A stretch of DNA of 64,000 bases from positions 124,001 through 188,000 of the forward strand of contig NZ_JAERRK010000015.1 of assembly GCF_016741775.1 (NCBI RefSeq), written 5' to 3'. A model generated the notes under the pieces. It was not told the origin of the DNA, searched no databases, and was given only the letters and a program-made list of their open reading frames with translations. This DNA comes from Streptomyces actinomycinicus (GTDB taxonomy: Bacteria; Actinomycetota; Actinomycetes; Streptomycetales; Streptomycetaceae). Each line of letters opens with the position of its first letter. The first letter of the stretch is position 1. Shown in pieces: positions 34,691-43,690 of the stretch. The translations under genes were made by a program, and so were the position numbers.

Positions 34691-35347
34691 ATGAGCAAGA
34701 CGACAGTCAAAGACGTCTCCACGGACCCCGAGCCGGAGCGCGCCGCCGGAGCGCCGCGCGCCGAGGGCGGCAGTCGTGCCTTCGCGCTGCTGCTGATCAT
34801 CACCGGCGCGGCCGGACTGCTCGCGGCCTGGGTCATCACGATCGACAAGTTCAAGCTGCTCGAGGCCAAGGTCGCCGGGAAGACCTTCACCCCGGGGTGC
34901 AGCCTGAACCCGGTGGTCTCCTGCGGCAGCGTGATGGAGAGCAAGCAGGCCGCCGCCTTCGGTTTCCCGAACCCGATGCTCGGCCTGGTCTGCTACGGCA
35001 TCGTCGTCTGCGTCGGCATGAGCCTGCTGGCCCGCGCCCGGTTCCCGCGCTGGTACTGGCTGACCTTCAACTTCGGCACCCTGTTCGGTGTCGCCTTCTG
35101 CACCTGGCTGCAGTACCAGTCCCTGTACCGGATCAACGCGCTGTGCCTGTGGTGCTCGCTGGCGTGGGTCGCGACGATCATCATGTTCTGGTACGTCACC
35201 TCGTTCAACGTCCGCAACGGCTTCCTGCCCTCCCCGGGCTGGCTGAAGTTCTTCTTCGGCGAGTTCACCTGGGTGCTGCCGGTCCTGCACACCGGCGTCA
35301 TCGGCATGCTGGTGCTGACCCGCTGGTGGGACTTCTGGACCAGCTGA
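34691..35347 (+). CDS. Vitamin K epoxide reductase family protein (VKOR)
   Basis: 218 residues, five predicted membrane helices. The active-site pair CLWC (C152, C155) sits at the start of a helix, and the loop pair C70 (PGCSLNP) and C78 (SCGSV) shuttles electrons, the standard VKOR layout. In actinobacteria VKOR re-oxidises a DsbA-like partner using quinones so that exported proteins get disulfide bonds. No DsbA-like domain is fused and none lies next door. ATG 34691 (a GTG three bases earlier is possible); ribosome site weak. The C-terminus has an extra hydrophobic helix ending WWDFWTS. Confidence 0.88.
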   Translation: MSKTTVKDVSTDPEPERAAGAPRAEGGSRAFALLLIITGAAGLLAAWVITIDKFKLLEAKVAGKTFTPGCSLNPVVSCGSVMESKQAAAFGFPNPMLGLVCYGIVVCVGMSLLARARFPRWYWLTFNFGTLFGVAFCTWLQYQSLYRINALCLWCSLAWVATIIMFWYVTSFNVRNGFLPSPGWLKFFFGEFTWVLPVLHTGVIGMLVLTRWWDFWTS

Positions 35348-35439
35348 CGGTCCCGACGCCGGTCCCGAGGGGATGGTCGCCGCGGTGTTCCGCCGACGGC
35401 CCCGAGGGGATTGTCGGTGCGGTGTTCTAGGGTTTCAGC

Positions 35440-36795
35440 GTGGAACCCGACCTCTTCACCGCCGCAGCAGAAGAACGCCAGGAGAAGGACCCGGCGGCCA
35501 GTCCCCTGGCAGTGCGCATGCGCCCGCGCACACTCGACGAGGTCGTGGGCCAGCAGCACCTCCTCAAGCCCGGCTCACCCCTGCGCCGGCTGGTCGGCGA
35601 GGGCAACGGCGGACCCGCCGGACCGTCCTCGGTGATCCTCTGGGGCCCGCCCGGCACCGGCAAGACGACCCTCGCCTACGTCGTCTCCAAGGCGACCGAC
35701 AAGCGGTTCGTGGAGTTGTCCGCGATCACCGCGGGCGTCAAGGAGGTCCGCGCGGTCATCGACGGCGCCCGCCGCGCCTCCGGCGGCTTCGGCAAGGAGA
35801 CCGTCCTCTTCCTGGACGAGATCCACCGCTTCAGCAAGGCCCAGCAGGACTCCCTGCTCCCGGCGGTCGAGAACCGCTGGGTCACCCTGATCGCGGCCAC
35901 CACGGAGAACCCGTACTTCTCGGTGATCTCCCCGCTGCTCTCCCGCTCCCTGCTGCTCACCCTGGAGCCGCTCACCGACGACGACGTCCGCGGACTGCTC
36001 CGGCGGGCGCTCGCCGACGAGCGCGGCCTGAAGGACACCGTCGCCCTCCCCACGGACACCGAGGACCACCTCCTGCGGATCGCCGGCGGCGACGCCCGCC
36101 GCGCCCTGACCGCCCTGGAGGCCGCAGCGGGGGCCACCCTGGACCAGGGCGAGACCGAGATCAGCCTCCAGACGCTGGAGCAGACCGTCGACCGTGCGGC
36201 GGTGAAGTACGACCGCGACGGCGACCAGCACTACGACGTCGCCAGCGCCCTGATCAAGTCCATCCGCGGATCCGACGTCGACGCGGCCCTGCACTACCTG
36301 GCCCGCATGATCGAGGCCGGCGAGGACCCCCGGTTCATCGCCCGCCGCCTGATGATCTCCGCCAGCGAGGACATCGGTCTGGCCGATCCGGGCGCCCTGC
36401 CCCTCGCGGTCGCCGCCGCCCAGGCCGTCGCCATGATCGGCTTCCCCGAGGCCGCGCTCACCCTCAGCCACGTCACGATCGCCCTGGCCCTCGCCCCCAA
36501 GTCCAACTCCGCGACCACCGCGATCGGCGCCGCCCTGGAGGACGTGCGCAAGGGCCTGGCCGGTCCGGTCCCGCCCCACCTGCGCGACGGGCACTACAAG
36601 GGCGCGGCCAAGCTCGGCCACGCCCAGGGCTACGTCTACCCGCACGACCTGCCCGAGGGCATCGCCCGGCAGCAGTACGCCCCGGACGCCCTCAAGGACC
36701 GCGAGTACTACGCCCCGGGCCGGCACGGCGGGGAGGCCCGGTACGCGGACGCCGTCGAGTGGACCCGTCAGCACCTCGGTCGCAAGCGGTCCTGA
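35440..36795 (+). CDS. rarA: Replication-associated recombination protein RarA (MgsA)
   Basis: 451 residues. AAA+ ATPase with Walker A GPPGTGKTT (69-77), Walker B LFLDEIHRFSKAQQD, sensor AATTENP, then the RarA-specific tetramer domain with KSIRGSDVDAALHYLARM and GHYKGAAKLGHAQGYVYPHD. RarA/Mgs1 proteins act at stalled replication forks. GTG 35440. It lies 92 bp after the VKOR gene and 304 bp before rpsD, with an independent leader between. Confidence 0.93.
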   Translation: MEPDLFTAAAEERQEKDPAASPLAVRMRPRTLDEVVGQQHLLKPGSPLRRLVGEGNGGPAGPSSVILWGPPGTGKTTLAYVVSKATDKRFVELSAITAGVKEVRAVIDGARRASGGFGKETVLFLDEIHRFSKAQQDSLLPAVENRWVTLIAATTENPYFSVISPLLSRSLLLTLEPLTDDDVRGLLRRALADERGLKDTVALPTDTEDHLLRIAGGDARRALTALEAAAGATLDQGETEISLQTLEQTVDRAAVKYDRDGDQHYDVASALIKSIRGSDVDAALHYLARMIEAGEDPRFIARRLMISASEDIGLADPGALPLAVAAAQAVAMIGFPEAALTLSHVTIALALAPKSNSATTAIGAALEDVRKGLAGPVPPHLRDGHYKGAAKLGHAQGYVYPHDLPEGIARQQYAPDALKDREYYAPGRHGGEARYADAVEWTRQHLGRKRS

Positions 36796-36803
36796 ACGCC
36801 CTG

Positions 36804-37099
36804 TAGACTGCTCCGAAGTGCTGAGTCCCGTGCTGTCAGAGCGGGAGCGTCAGCCGGAGCCCGGTCCCGTGCGGACCGGCTCCAGGAGCGTCGCGCACCG
36901 TCGAACGGTGTCGCGGGCAGCCCACCACCACCCGGAACTCCGGGACCGGTCGGTGGGCCACTCGCGTGCTGCACGTATGTGCCCAGACCAGGGAAGCGGC
37001 TGCCCGGCAGGTCCCTTGCGGACCCGCGGGTTTTCCCGGCTGCGGATGCGACCTCCCTAACTCCTGACGAGCCGAACACTACGAAAGAGACGAAAGACA
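36804..37099 (+). promoter_or_regulatory. Promoter and long structured 5' leader of rpsD
   Basis: TAGACT (36804-36809) fits a -10 box, giving a leader of about 285 nt. It contains GAGCCCGGTCC/GGACCGGCTC (36857-36882), a larger stem GCCCACC (36920-36926) with GGTGGGC (36952-36958) enclosing CCCGGAACTCCGGG, and further GC stems up to 37060. Then an AC-rich stretch precedes the GTG. S4 controls its own messenger in other bacteria, so an autoregulatory RNA is plausible here. No reading frame in it looks coding. Confidence 0.45.
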
Positions 37100-37714
37100 G
37101 TGGCGAACCAGTCCCGCCCCAAGGTCAAGAAGTCGCGTGCCCTCGGCATCGCGCTGACCCCGAAGGCCGTCAAGTACTTCGAGGCCCGCCCCTACCCGCC
37201 GGGTGAGCACGGCCGTGGCCGCAAGCAGAACTCGGACTACAAGGTCCGTCTGCTCGAGAAGCAGCGTCTGCGCGCGCAGTACGACGTGTCCGAGCGCCAG
37301 CTCGTCCGCGCCTACGAGCGTGCCTCCAAGGTCCAGGGCAAGACCGGTGAGGCCCTGATCATCGAGCTCGAGCGCCGCCTCGACGCGCTGGTCCTGCGTT
37401 CGGGCATCGCCCGCACGATCTACCAGGCCCGCCAGATGGTCGTCCACGGCCACATCCAGGTCAACGGCCAGAAGGTCGACAAGCCGTCCTTCCGCGTCCG
37501 TCCGGACGACGTCGTGCAGGTCCGCGACCGCTCCAAGGAGAAGACCCTCTTCGCGATCGCTCGCGAGGGTGGCTTCGCCCCCGACGGTGAGACCCCGCGC
37601 TACCTGCAGGTGAACCTCAAGGCCCTGGCGTTCCGCCTGGACCGCGAGCCGAACCGCAAGGAGATCCCGGTGATCTGCGACGAGCAGCTCGTCGTCGAGT
37701 ACTACGCCCGCTGA
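37100..37714 (+). CDS. rpsD: 30S ribosomal protein S4
   Basis: 204 residues. Conserved blocks RPYPPGEHGR, SDYKVRLLEKQRLRAQY and the S4 RNA-binding domain (RLDALVLRSG, QMVVHGHIQVNGQ) are complete. The N-terminus lacks the cysteines of the zinc-binding S4 type, so this is the zinc-free form. S4 starts 30S assembly by binding 16S rRNA. It is not in the alpha operon with rpsM/rpsK/rpoA here but alone, as in streptomycetes. GTG 37100. The NB-ARC gene converges 21 bp beyond its stop. Confidence 0.95.
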   Translation: MANQSRPKVKKSRALGIALTPKAVKYFEARPYPPGEHGRGRKQNSDYKVRLLEKQRLRAQYDVSERQLVRAYERASKVQGKTGEALIIELERRLDALVLRSGIARTIYQARQMVVHGHIQVNGQKVDKPSFRVRPDDVVQVRDRSKEKTLFAIAREGGFAPDGETPRYLQVNLKALAFRLDREPNRKEIPVICDEQLVVEYYAR

Positions 37715-37735
37715 TCCCAGCCCGGGCGCAGCACC

Positions 37736-40054
37736 TCAGCCCGCCGTCTCCCCGCCCTTCCGGGTGGGCGAGGCGGCGGGTTCGCGTTTCCCGCCACCGC
37801 GACTCCCCGGCTCGCCCCCGCCGCGACTCCCCGGCTCGCCCCCGCCCCGTCCACCCGGCTCGCCCCCACCCGGCCCACCCGGTTCCCCCGGCTCGCCCCC
37901 ACCCGGCCCACCCGGTTCCCCCGCCGCGCCGCCGCCCTGGGACACCGGCCCGCGCGGCGCCGGCATCGCGGACAGCGGCCGCACCTCCCGGTGCCGCAGC
38001 GCCCTGGCCACCGCCGCCTCCCGGTCCAGCCGGGCCCCCTCCCGCAGACACTCCGCGTACCGGACGTCGCCGAGCGCCTTGCGGGCCGCTGCCTCGCACT
38101 GCTCGTGCGGGGCGTTGTAGTACGCCGAACCGAACAGCGGCAGCCCGACCGAGGGCCACAACCGGCCTGCGGCACCCTGGAGCACCGCCGCCTCCACCGG
38201 ATCGCCCTGCGTCACCGTCACCAGCGCCAGCAGCTCGATGGACAGCACCGAGCCCAGCAGGTCCCGGAAGGCGTGGGTGTTGCCCAGGCACTCCGCCAGC
38301 AGCTGCCGCGCCCCGGCAGGGTCGCCCTCGAGCCAGGCCGCGTACGCCAGCACGTACAGCGCGTACGAGCGGGCCCACCGCTCCCCGTGGTCCTCGCACA
38401 CCCGGCGCACGTCCTCGCACAGCCGGACGGCGTCCGGCAGATCGCCCTGGAAGGCCCGGGCCATGGCCAGCTCCACCTGGCCCATCAGCACGTTGCTGTT
38501 CAGCTCGCCGATCTCCCGGTAGCGCTCCAGCGCCGACCGCAACAGCGTTTCTGCGCGTGCCATGTCATCCGTGACCAGGGCCAGACACCCGGCGCGGTGC
38601 TCCGCGTACGCCAGCGCCGTCGGATCGGCCACCCGTTCCGCCTGCTCCCGGCACACCTGCAGCGCCTGCAACGCGGGCACGGTGTCGCCCTGCAGGATCG
38701 CCACGTAGCCGAGCACCCACAGCGCCTTCAGCCGGGACTGCTCGTACTCCGAGTCCAGCTCCACACTGCGCTCCAGCCAGCGCCGGCCCTCCGCGAGCCG
38801 GCCGCAGCCCACCCAGCAGAACCACAGCGATCCCGCCAGGTACTGGCCGAGATGCGCCTCGTCCGGGTCGGCCAGCGAGAAGTCCAGCGCGGCCCGCAGA
38901 TTGGGTAGTTCGGCCTCGACACGGGCGGCCACCTCCCGCTGCCGTGGCGAGAACCACTCCAGCTCGCACCAGGTCGCCAGTCCCAGGTACCAGTCGCGGT
39001 GCCGTCGGCGCAGCCGGCCGGCGTCCCCCGTGGCCGCCAGCCATTCGGCACCGTAGGCCCTCACCGTGTCCAGCATCCGGTAGCGGGGACCGGCCGCGCT
39101 CTCCTCGCGGGACAGGACCGACTGCGCGAGCAGCTCCGACAGGACGTCCAGGACGTCCTCGGCGGCCAGCCCGTCCCCGCTGCACACGTACTCGGCGGCC
39201 TCCAGGTCGAAGGTCTGCGCGAACACCGACAGCCGCGCCCACAGCAGCCGCTCGGCCGGTGTGCACAGCTCGTGGCTCCAGCCGATCGCCGTGCGCAGCG
39301 TCTGGTGCCGGGGGAGGGCGTCCCGGCCGCCGCCGGTCAGCAGCCGGAACCGGTCGTCGACCCGCTGCAGCAGCTGCGCCGGGGACAGCGCCCGCAGCCG
39401 GCCCGCCGCCAGCTCCAGCGCCAGCGGGATCCCCTCCAGCCTGCGGCACAGCTCCCGGACCTCCGGTCCGTCGGTCACCGGCACGCCCTGCTCGCGGGCC
39501 CGGTCCGTGAACAGCTCCACCGCCTCGTCCTCGCCGAGCGGCGCCAGCGGGAACAACCGCTCGCCCGCCAGGCCCAGCGGGCGCCGGCCCGCGGCCAGCA
39601 CCTGCAGGTCCGGCAGCTTCCGCAGCAGCTCCGCCACCAGCTCGGCGCAGGCCTCCACCAGGTGCTCGAAGCCGTCCAGCACCAGCAGCACCCGCCGGCC
39701 GGCCAGATGCTCCAGCAGCGTCTCCCGGGGTGTGCGGGCGGTGTGGTCGGTCAGCCCCAGCGCCTCCGAGACGGCGTACTCCACGAACTGCGGATCGCGC
39801 ACCGGCGCCAGCTCCACCCGCCCCCGGCACGCCGAGGGCCCGCTCCGCCCGGGGGAGCCGGCCGCCCACCGCGCCGCCACCCGCACGGCCAGCCGGGACT
39901 TGCCGACCCCGCCCACCCCGGTCACGGTCACCAGCCGGGCCTGCCTCAGTGCCGTCGTCAGCCCGGCCAGCTCGGCCGCGCGGCCGACGAACGCGGTGAG
40001 TTCGAGGGGCGGATCGCCGTCCGCCCGGGGCCCGGGGCTCTGAGAACCTCGCAT
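37736..40054 (-). CDS. NB-ARC/AfsR-like ATPase with TPR-type repeats and a Gly/Glu/Pro repeat tail
   Basis: 772 residues from ATG 40054. FVGRAAELAGLTTAL opens a STAND-type NTPase; the P-loop is GVGGVGKSR (46-54), Walker B VLLVLDGFEHL, and GIPLALELAAGRLRAL the GxP motif. A helical region of TPR-like units follows (EGRRWLERSVELDSEYEQ, LQGDTVPALQAL). Unlike AfsR or LAL regulators there is no DNA-binding domain at either end. The last 60 or so residues are low-complexity repeats (GGEPGEPGGPGG). A longer start at 40084 is possible. STAND proteins switch by nucleotide-driven oligomerisation; partner and signal unknown. Convergent with rpsD. Confidence 0.78.
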   Translation of the reverse strand: MRGSQSPGPRADGDPPLELTAFVGRAAELAGLTTALRQARLVTVTGVGGVGKSRLAVRVAARWAAGSPGRSGPSACRGRVELAPVRDPQFVEYAVSEALGLTDHTARTPRETLLEHLAGRRVLLVLDGFEHLVEACAELVAELLRKLPDLQVLAAGRRPLGLAGERLFPLAPLGEDEAVELFTDRAREQGVPVTDGPEVRELCRRLEGIPLALELAAGRLRALSPAQLLQRVDDRFRLLTGGGRDALPRHQTLRTAIGWSHELCTPAERLLWARLSVFAQTFDLEAAEYVCSGDGLAAEDVLDVLSELLAQSVLSREESAAGPRYRMLDTVRAYGAEWLAATGDAGRLRRRHRDWYLGLATWCELEWFSPRQREVAARVEAELPNLRAALDFSLADPDEAHLGQYLAGSLWFCWVGCGRLAEGRRWLERSVELDSEYEQSRLKALWVLGYVAILQGDTVPALQALQVCREQAERVADPTALAYAEHRAGCLALVTDDMARAETLLRSALERYREIGELNSNVLMGQVELAMARAFQGDLPDAVRLCEDVRRVCEDHGERWARSYALYVLAYAAWLEGDPAGARQLLAECLGNTHAFRDLLGSVLSIELLALVTVTQGDPVEAAVLQGAAGRLWPSVGLPLFGSAYYNAPHEQCEAAARKALGDVRYAECLREGARLDREAAVARALRHREVRPLSAMPAPRGPVSQGGGAAGEPGGPGGGEPGEPGGPGGGEPGGRGGGEPGSRGGGEPGSRGGGKREPAASPTRKGGETAG
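37790..37930. repeat. About 24-bp GC repeats encoding the Gly/Glu/Pro tail
   Basis: Copies of CTCCCCGGCTCGCCCCCGC and variants with CACCCGG repeat six to seven times at the 3' end of the NB-ARC gene. They encode units such as GGGEPGSR and GGGEPGEPGGP. Unequal exchange likely makes this tail variable. Confidence 0.75.
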
Positions 40055-40216
40055 GGGACACGGAGCGTACTGAACCGTGTTCATTCCGTACAATCGCTTC
40101 CCGCAACTCCGCCCGCGCAGCGCCCTAATCCGGTACGGAGCCTCCGCCCCGGCGCGATAGGCTCGGGGCACGACTTTTCCGATGCTCAGGCACGTTTCAG
40201 GGAGCGGGTGCACACA

Positions 40217-40645
40217 GTGTCCGGTGGAGAGGTGGCCGGGATCCTGGTGGCCGTCTTCTGGGCGATCCTGGTCTCCTTCCTCGCCGTCGCCCTGGCGAGG
40301 CTGGCCCAGACGCTCAAGGCGACCACCAAGCTCGTCGCGGACGTGACCGACCAGGCGGTCCCACTGCTCGCCGACGCTTCCGCGGCCGTGCGCTCCGCGC
40401 AGACCCAGATCGACCGGGTCGACGCGATCGCCTCCGACGTCCAGGAGGTCACCTCCAACGCCTCCGCGCTGTCGACCACCGTGGCCTCCACCTTCGGCGG
40501 CCCGCTGGTCAAGGTCGCGGCCTTCGGCTACGGCGTCCGCCGCGCGCTCGGCGGACGCAAGGAGACGGACGTGCCTGCCAAGTCGCCCCGGCGTACGGTG
40601 ATCGTGGGCCGCACGGTCCCTGCCGTACGACGCAAGCGGAAGTAA
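40217..40645 (+). CDS. DUF948-domain membrane protein
   Basis: 142 residues. One N-terminal membrane helix (VAGILVAVFWAILVSFLAVAL) is followed by a long helix with LAQTLKATTKLVADVTDQAVPLLADAS, the DUF948 pattern, and a basic tail (PRRTVIVGRTVPAVRRKRK). The family is linked to general-stress proteins (YtxG type) but has no defined function. Two in-frame GTGs (40208, 40217) exist; 40217 places GGAG at a workable distance and gives the usual family start. It is the first of a tight run with the DUF6167-like gene and alaS. Confidence 0.8.
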   Translation: MSGGEVAGILVAVFWAILVSFLAVALARLAQTLKATTKLVADVTDQAVPLLADASAAVRSAQTQIDRVDAIASDVQEVTSNASALSTTVASTFGGPLVKVAAFGYGVRRALGGRKETDVPAKSPRRTVIVGRTVPAVRRKRK

Positions 40646-40661
40646 GGACTGAGACCGAGCG

Positions 40662-41009
40662 ATGTTCCGCCGTACGTTCTGGTTCACCACCGGCGTCGCC
40701 GCAGGTGTATGGGCCACCACCAAGGTCAACCGCAAGCTCAGGCAGCTGACCCCGGAGAGCCTGGCCGCGACCGCGGCGAACAAGGCCCTGGAGACCGGGC
40801 AGCGGCTGAAGGACCGCGCGGTCGGCTTCGCGCTCGACGTCCGCGACAACATGGCCCAGCGGGAGGCCGAGCTGGGGGAAGCCCTCGGCATCCAGAACGA
40901 CCCGGAACTCCCCGCCCCCCGGCGGTACACCGCCATCGAGAACAACCGCAGCAACCCGAAGTACATCGACCCCCCGATGCACTCGTACAACCGGAATGAG
41001 GACCACTGA
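40662..41009 (+). CDS. Small membrane-associated protein upstream of alaS (DUF6167-like)
   Basis: 115 residues. A weak N-terminal membrane helix (FWFTTGVAAGVWATT) is followed by a charged helix and a C-terminal part rich in N, P and Y (SNPKYIDPPMHSYNRNEDH). No catalytic motif; unknown function. The gene starts 16 bp after the DUF948 stop with GGACTGAG upstream and its TGA overlaps the ATG of alaS, so it is coupled with it. The same order occurs in other streptomycetes. Confidence 0.78.
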   Translation: MFRRTFWFTTGVAAGVWATTKVNRKLRQLTPESLAATAANKALETGQRLKDRAVGFALDVRDNMAQREAELGEALGIQNDPELPAPRRYTAIENNRSNPKYIDPPMHSYNRNEDH

Positions 41010-43681
41010 TGGAGTCGGCCGAGATTCGCCGCCGCTGGCTGAGCTTCTTCGAGGAGCGCGGGCACACCGTCGTCCCTTCGGCGTCGCTCATCGCGGACGA
41101 CCCGACTCTGCTCCTCGTCCCCGCCGGCATGGTGCCCTTCAAGCCCTACTTCCTGGGTGAGGTCAAGCCGCCGTTCCCGCGCGCCACCAGCGTGCAGAAG
41201 TGCGTGCGCACGCCCGACATCGAAGAGGTCGGCAAGACCACCCGCCACGGCACGTTCTTCCAGATGTGCGGCAACTTCTCCTTCGGCGACTACTTCAAGG
41301 AAGGCGCCATCAAGCTCGCCTGGGAGCTGCTCACCAGCCCCCAGGACAAGGGCGGTTACGGCCTCGACCCCGAGCGCCTGTGGATCACCGTCTACCAGGA
41401 CGACGACGAGGCCGAGCAGATCTGGCACGAGGTCGTCGGCGTGCCCAAGGAGCGCATCCAGCGCCTGGGCATGAAGGACAACTTCTGGTCCATGGGCGTC
41501 CCCGGCCCCTGCGGCCCCTGCTCCGAGATCAACTACGACCGCGGCCCCGAGTTCGGCGTCGAGGGCGGCCCCGCCGTCAACGACGAGCGGTACGTGGAGA
41601 TCTGGAACCTCGTCTTCATGCAGTTCGAGCGGGGCGAGGGCATCGGCAAGGACAACTTCGAGATCCTCGGGGACCTGCCGAGCAAGAACATCGACACGGG
41701 CCTCGGCCTGGAGCGGCTCGCCATGATTCTGCAGGGCGTGCAGAACATGTACGAGATCGACACCTCCATGGCCGTGATCGACAAGGCCACCGAGCTGACC
41801 GGCGTGCGCTACGGCGACGCCCACGGCTCGGACGTCTCGCTGCGTGTCGTGACCGACCACATGCGCACGGCCACCATGCTCATCGGCGACGGCGTGACCC
41901 CGGGCAACGAGGGCCGCGGCTACGTGCTGCGCCGCATCATGCGCCGCGCCATCCGCAACATGCGCCTGCTCGGCGCCACCGGTCCGGTCGTCAAGGACCT
42001 GATCGACACCGTGATCCGGATGATGGGTCAGCAGTACCCGGAGCTGATCACCGACCGCGAGCGCATCGAGAAGGTCGCCCTCGCCGAGGAGAACGCCTTC
42101 CTGAAGACGCTGAAGGCCGGCACCAACATCCTCGACACCGCCGTCACCGAGACCAAGCAGTCCGGCGGCACCGTTCTGCCCGGCGACAAGGCCTTCCTGC
42201 TCCACGACACCTGGGGCTTCCCGATCGACCTCACCCTGGAGATGGCCGCCGAGCAGGGCCTCTCCGTGGACGAGGACGGCTTCCGCCGCCTGATGAAGGA
42301 GCAGCGGGAGCGCGCCAAGGCCGACGCCCAGGCCAAGAAGACCGGCCACGCCGACATGGGCGCCTACCGCGAGATCGCCGACGCCGCCGGTGCCACCGAC
42401 TTCATCGGCTACACCGACACCGAGGGGGAGACCACGATCGTGGGCATCCTCGTCGACGGCGTCTCCTCGCCGGCCGCCTCCGAGGGCGACGAGGTCGAGA
42501 TCGTCCTCGACCGCACCCCGTTCTACGCCGAGGGCGGCGGTCAGATCGGCGACACCGGCCGGATCAAGGTCGACTCCGGTGCCGTCATCGAGATCCGCGA
42601 CTGCCAGAAGCCGGTCCCGGGCGTCTACGTCCACAAGGGCGTCGTCCAGGTCGGCGAGGTGACCGTCGGCGCCAAGGCCCATGCCTCGATCGACGCCCGC
42701 CGCCGGCACTCCATCGCCCGCGCCCACTCGGCCACGCACCTGACCCACCAGGCCCTGCGCGACGCCCTCGGCCCGACGGCCGCCCAGGCCGGTTCAGAGA
42801 ACCAGCCCGGTCGCTTCCGCTTCGACTTCGGCTCCCCGTCCGCCGTGCCGACGGCCGTGATGACCGACGTCGAGCAGAAGATCAACGAGGTGCTCGCCCG
42901 CGACCTCGACGTGCACGCCGAGGTCATGGGAATCGACGAGGCCAAGAAGCAGGGCGCCATCGCCGAGTTCGGCGAGAAGTACGGCGAGCGCGTCCGCGTG
43001 GTCACCATCGGCGACTTCTCCAAGGAGCTGTGCGGCGGCACCCACGTGCACAACACCGCCCAGCTGGGCCTGGTGAAGCTGCTCGGCGAGTCCTCCATCG
43101 GCTCGGGTGTGCGCCGTATCGAGGCCCTCGTCGGCGTGGACGCCTACAACTTCCTCGCTCGTGAGCACACGGTCGTCAACCAGCTGACCGAGCTGCTCAA
43201 GGGCCGTCCCGAGGAGCTGCCCGAGAAGGTCTCCGCCATGCTCGGCAAGCTGAAGGACGCCGAGAAGGAGATCGAGAAGTTCCGCGCCGAGAAGGTGCTC
43301 CAGGCCGCCGCCGGCCTCGCCGAGTCCGCCAAGGACGTGCGCGGTGTCGCCCTGGTGACCGGGCAGGTCCCGGACGGCACCACCCCTGACGACCTGCGCA
43401 AGCTGGTCCTGGACGTGCGCGGCCGGATCCAGGGCGGCCGGGCCGCCGTCGTGGCCCTCTTCACGGTCAACAACGGCAAGCCGCTGACGGTCATCGCCAC
43501 CAACGAGGCCGCCCGCGAGCGTGGTCTCAAGGCCGGTGACCTGGTCCGTACCGCCGCCAAGACCCTCGGCGGCGGCGGTGGCGGCAAGCCGGACGTCGCC
43601 CAGGGCGGCGGCCAGAACCCGGCCGCCGTCGGCGAGGCCGTGGACGCCGTCGAGCGCCTGGTCGCCGAGACGGCGAAGTAG
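41009..43681 (+). CDS. alaS: Alanyl-tRNA synthetase
   Basis: 890 residues, normal length. The class II catalytic domain starts at RRRWLSFFEERGH with VPAGMVPFKPYF and QMCGNFSFGDYFK. The tRNA-recognition part follows, then the editing domain with the zinc ligands in HSATHLTHQALR and CGGTHVHNTAQLG, and the C-terminal oligomerisation (C-Ala) domain ends LVAETAK. It charges tRNA-Ala and clears Ser/Gly errors. ATG 41009 overlaps the previous stop (ATGATGG). ruvX follows after 9 bp. Confidence 0.96.
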   Translation: MESAEIRRRWLSFFEERGHTVVPSASLIADDPTLLLVPAGMVPFKPYFLGEVKPPFPRATSVQKCVRTPDIEEVGKTTRHGTFFQMCGNFSFGDYFKEGAIKLAWELLTSPQDKGGYGLDPERLWITVYQDDDEAEQIWHEVVGVPKERIQRLGMKDNFWSMGVPGPCGPCSEINYDRGPEFGVEGGPAVNDERYVEIWNLVFMQFERGEGIGKDNFEILGDLPSKNIDTGLGLERLAMILQGVQNMYEIDTSMAVIDKATELTGVRYGDAHGSDVSLRVVTDHMRTATMLIGDGVTPGNEGRGYVLRRIMRRAIRNMRLLGATGPVVKDLIDTVIRMMGQQYPELITDRERIEKVALAEENAFLKTLKAGTNILDTAVTETKQSGGTVLPGDKAFLLHDTWGFPIDLTLEMAAEQGLSVDEDGFRRLMKEQRERAKADAQAKKTGHADMGAYREIADAAGATDFIGYTDTEGETTIVGILVDGVSSPAASEGDEVEIVLDRTPFYAEGGGQIGDTGRIKVDSGAVIEIRDCQKPVPGVYVHKGVVQVGEVTVGAKAHASIDARRRHSIARAHSATHLTHQALRDALGPTAAQAGSENQPGRFRFDFGSPSAVPTAVMTDVEQKINEVLARDLDVHAEVMGIDEAKKQGAIAEFGEKYGERVRVVTIGDFSKELCGGTHVHNTAQLGLVKLLGESSIGSGVRRIEALVGVDAYNFLAREHTVVNQLTELLKGRPEELPEKVSAMLGKLKDAEKEIEKFRAEKVLQAAAGLAESAKDVRGVALVTGQVPDGTTPDDLRKLVLDVRGRIQGGRAAVVALFTVNNGKPLTVIATNEAARERGLKAGDLVRTAAKTLGGGGGGKPDVAQGGGQNPAAVGEAVDAVERLVAETAK

Positions 43682-43690
43682 GTCGTAGCG

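Noticed and set aside
37736..42748. A single 1,670-codon leftward open frame
   Set aside because: Only the first part in coordinates (37736-40054) encodes the NB-ARC protein; the rest runs antisense through DUF948, the DUF6167-like gene and alaS and is open because of GC codon bias.
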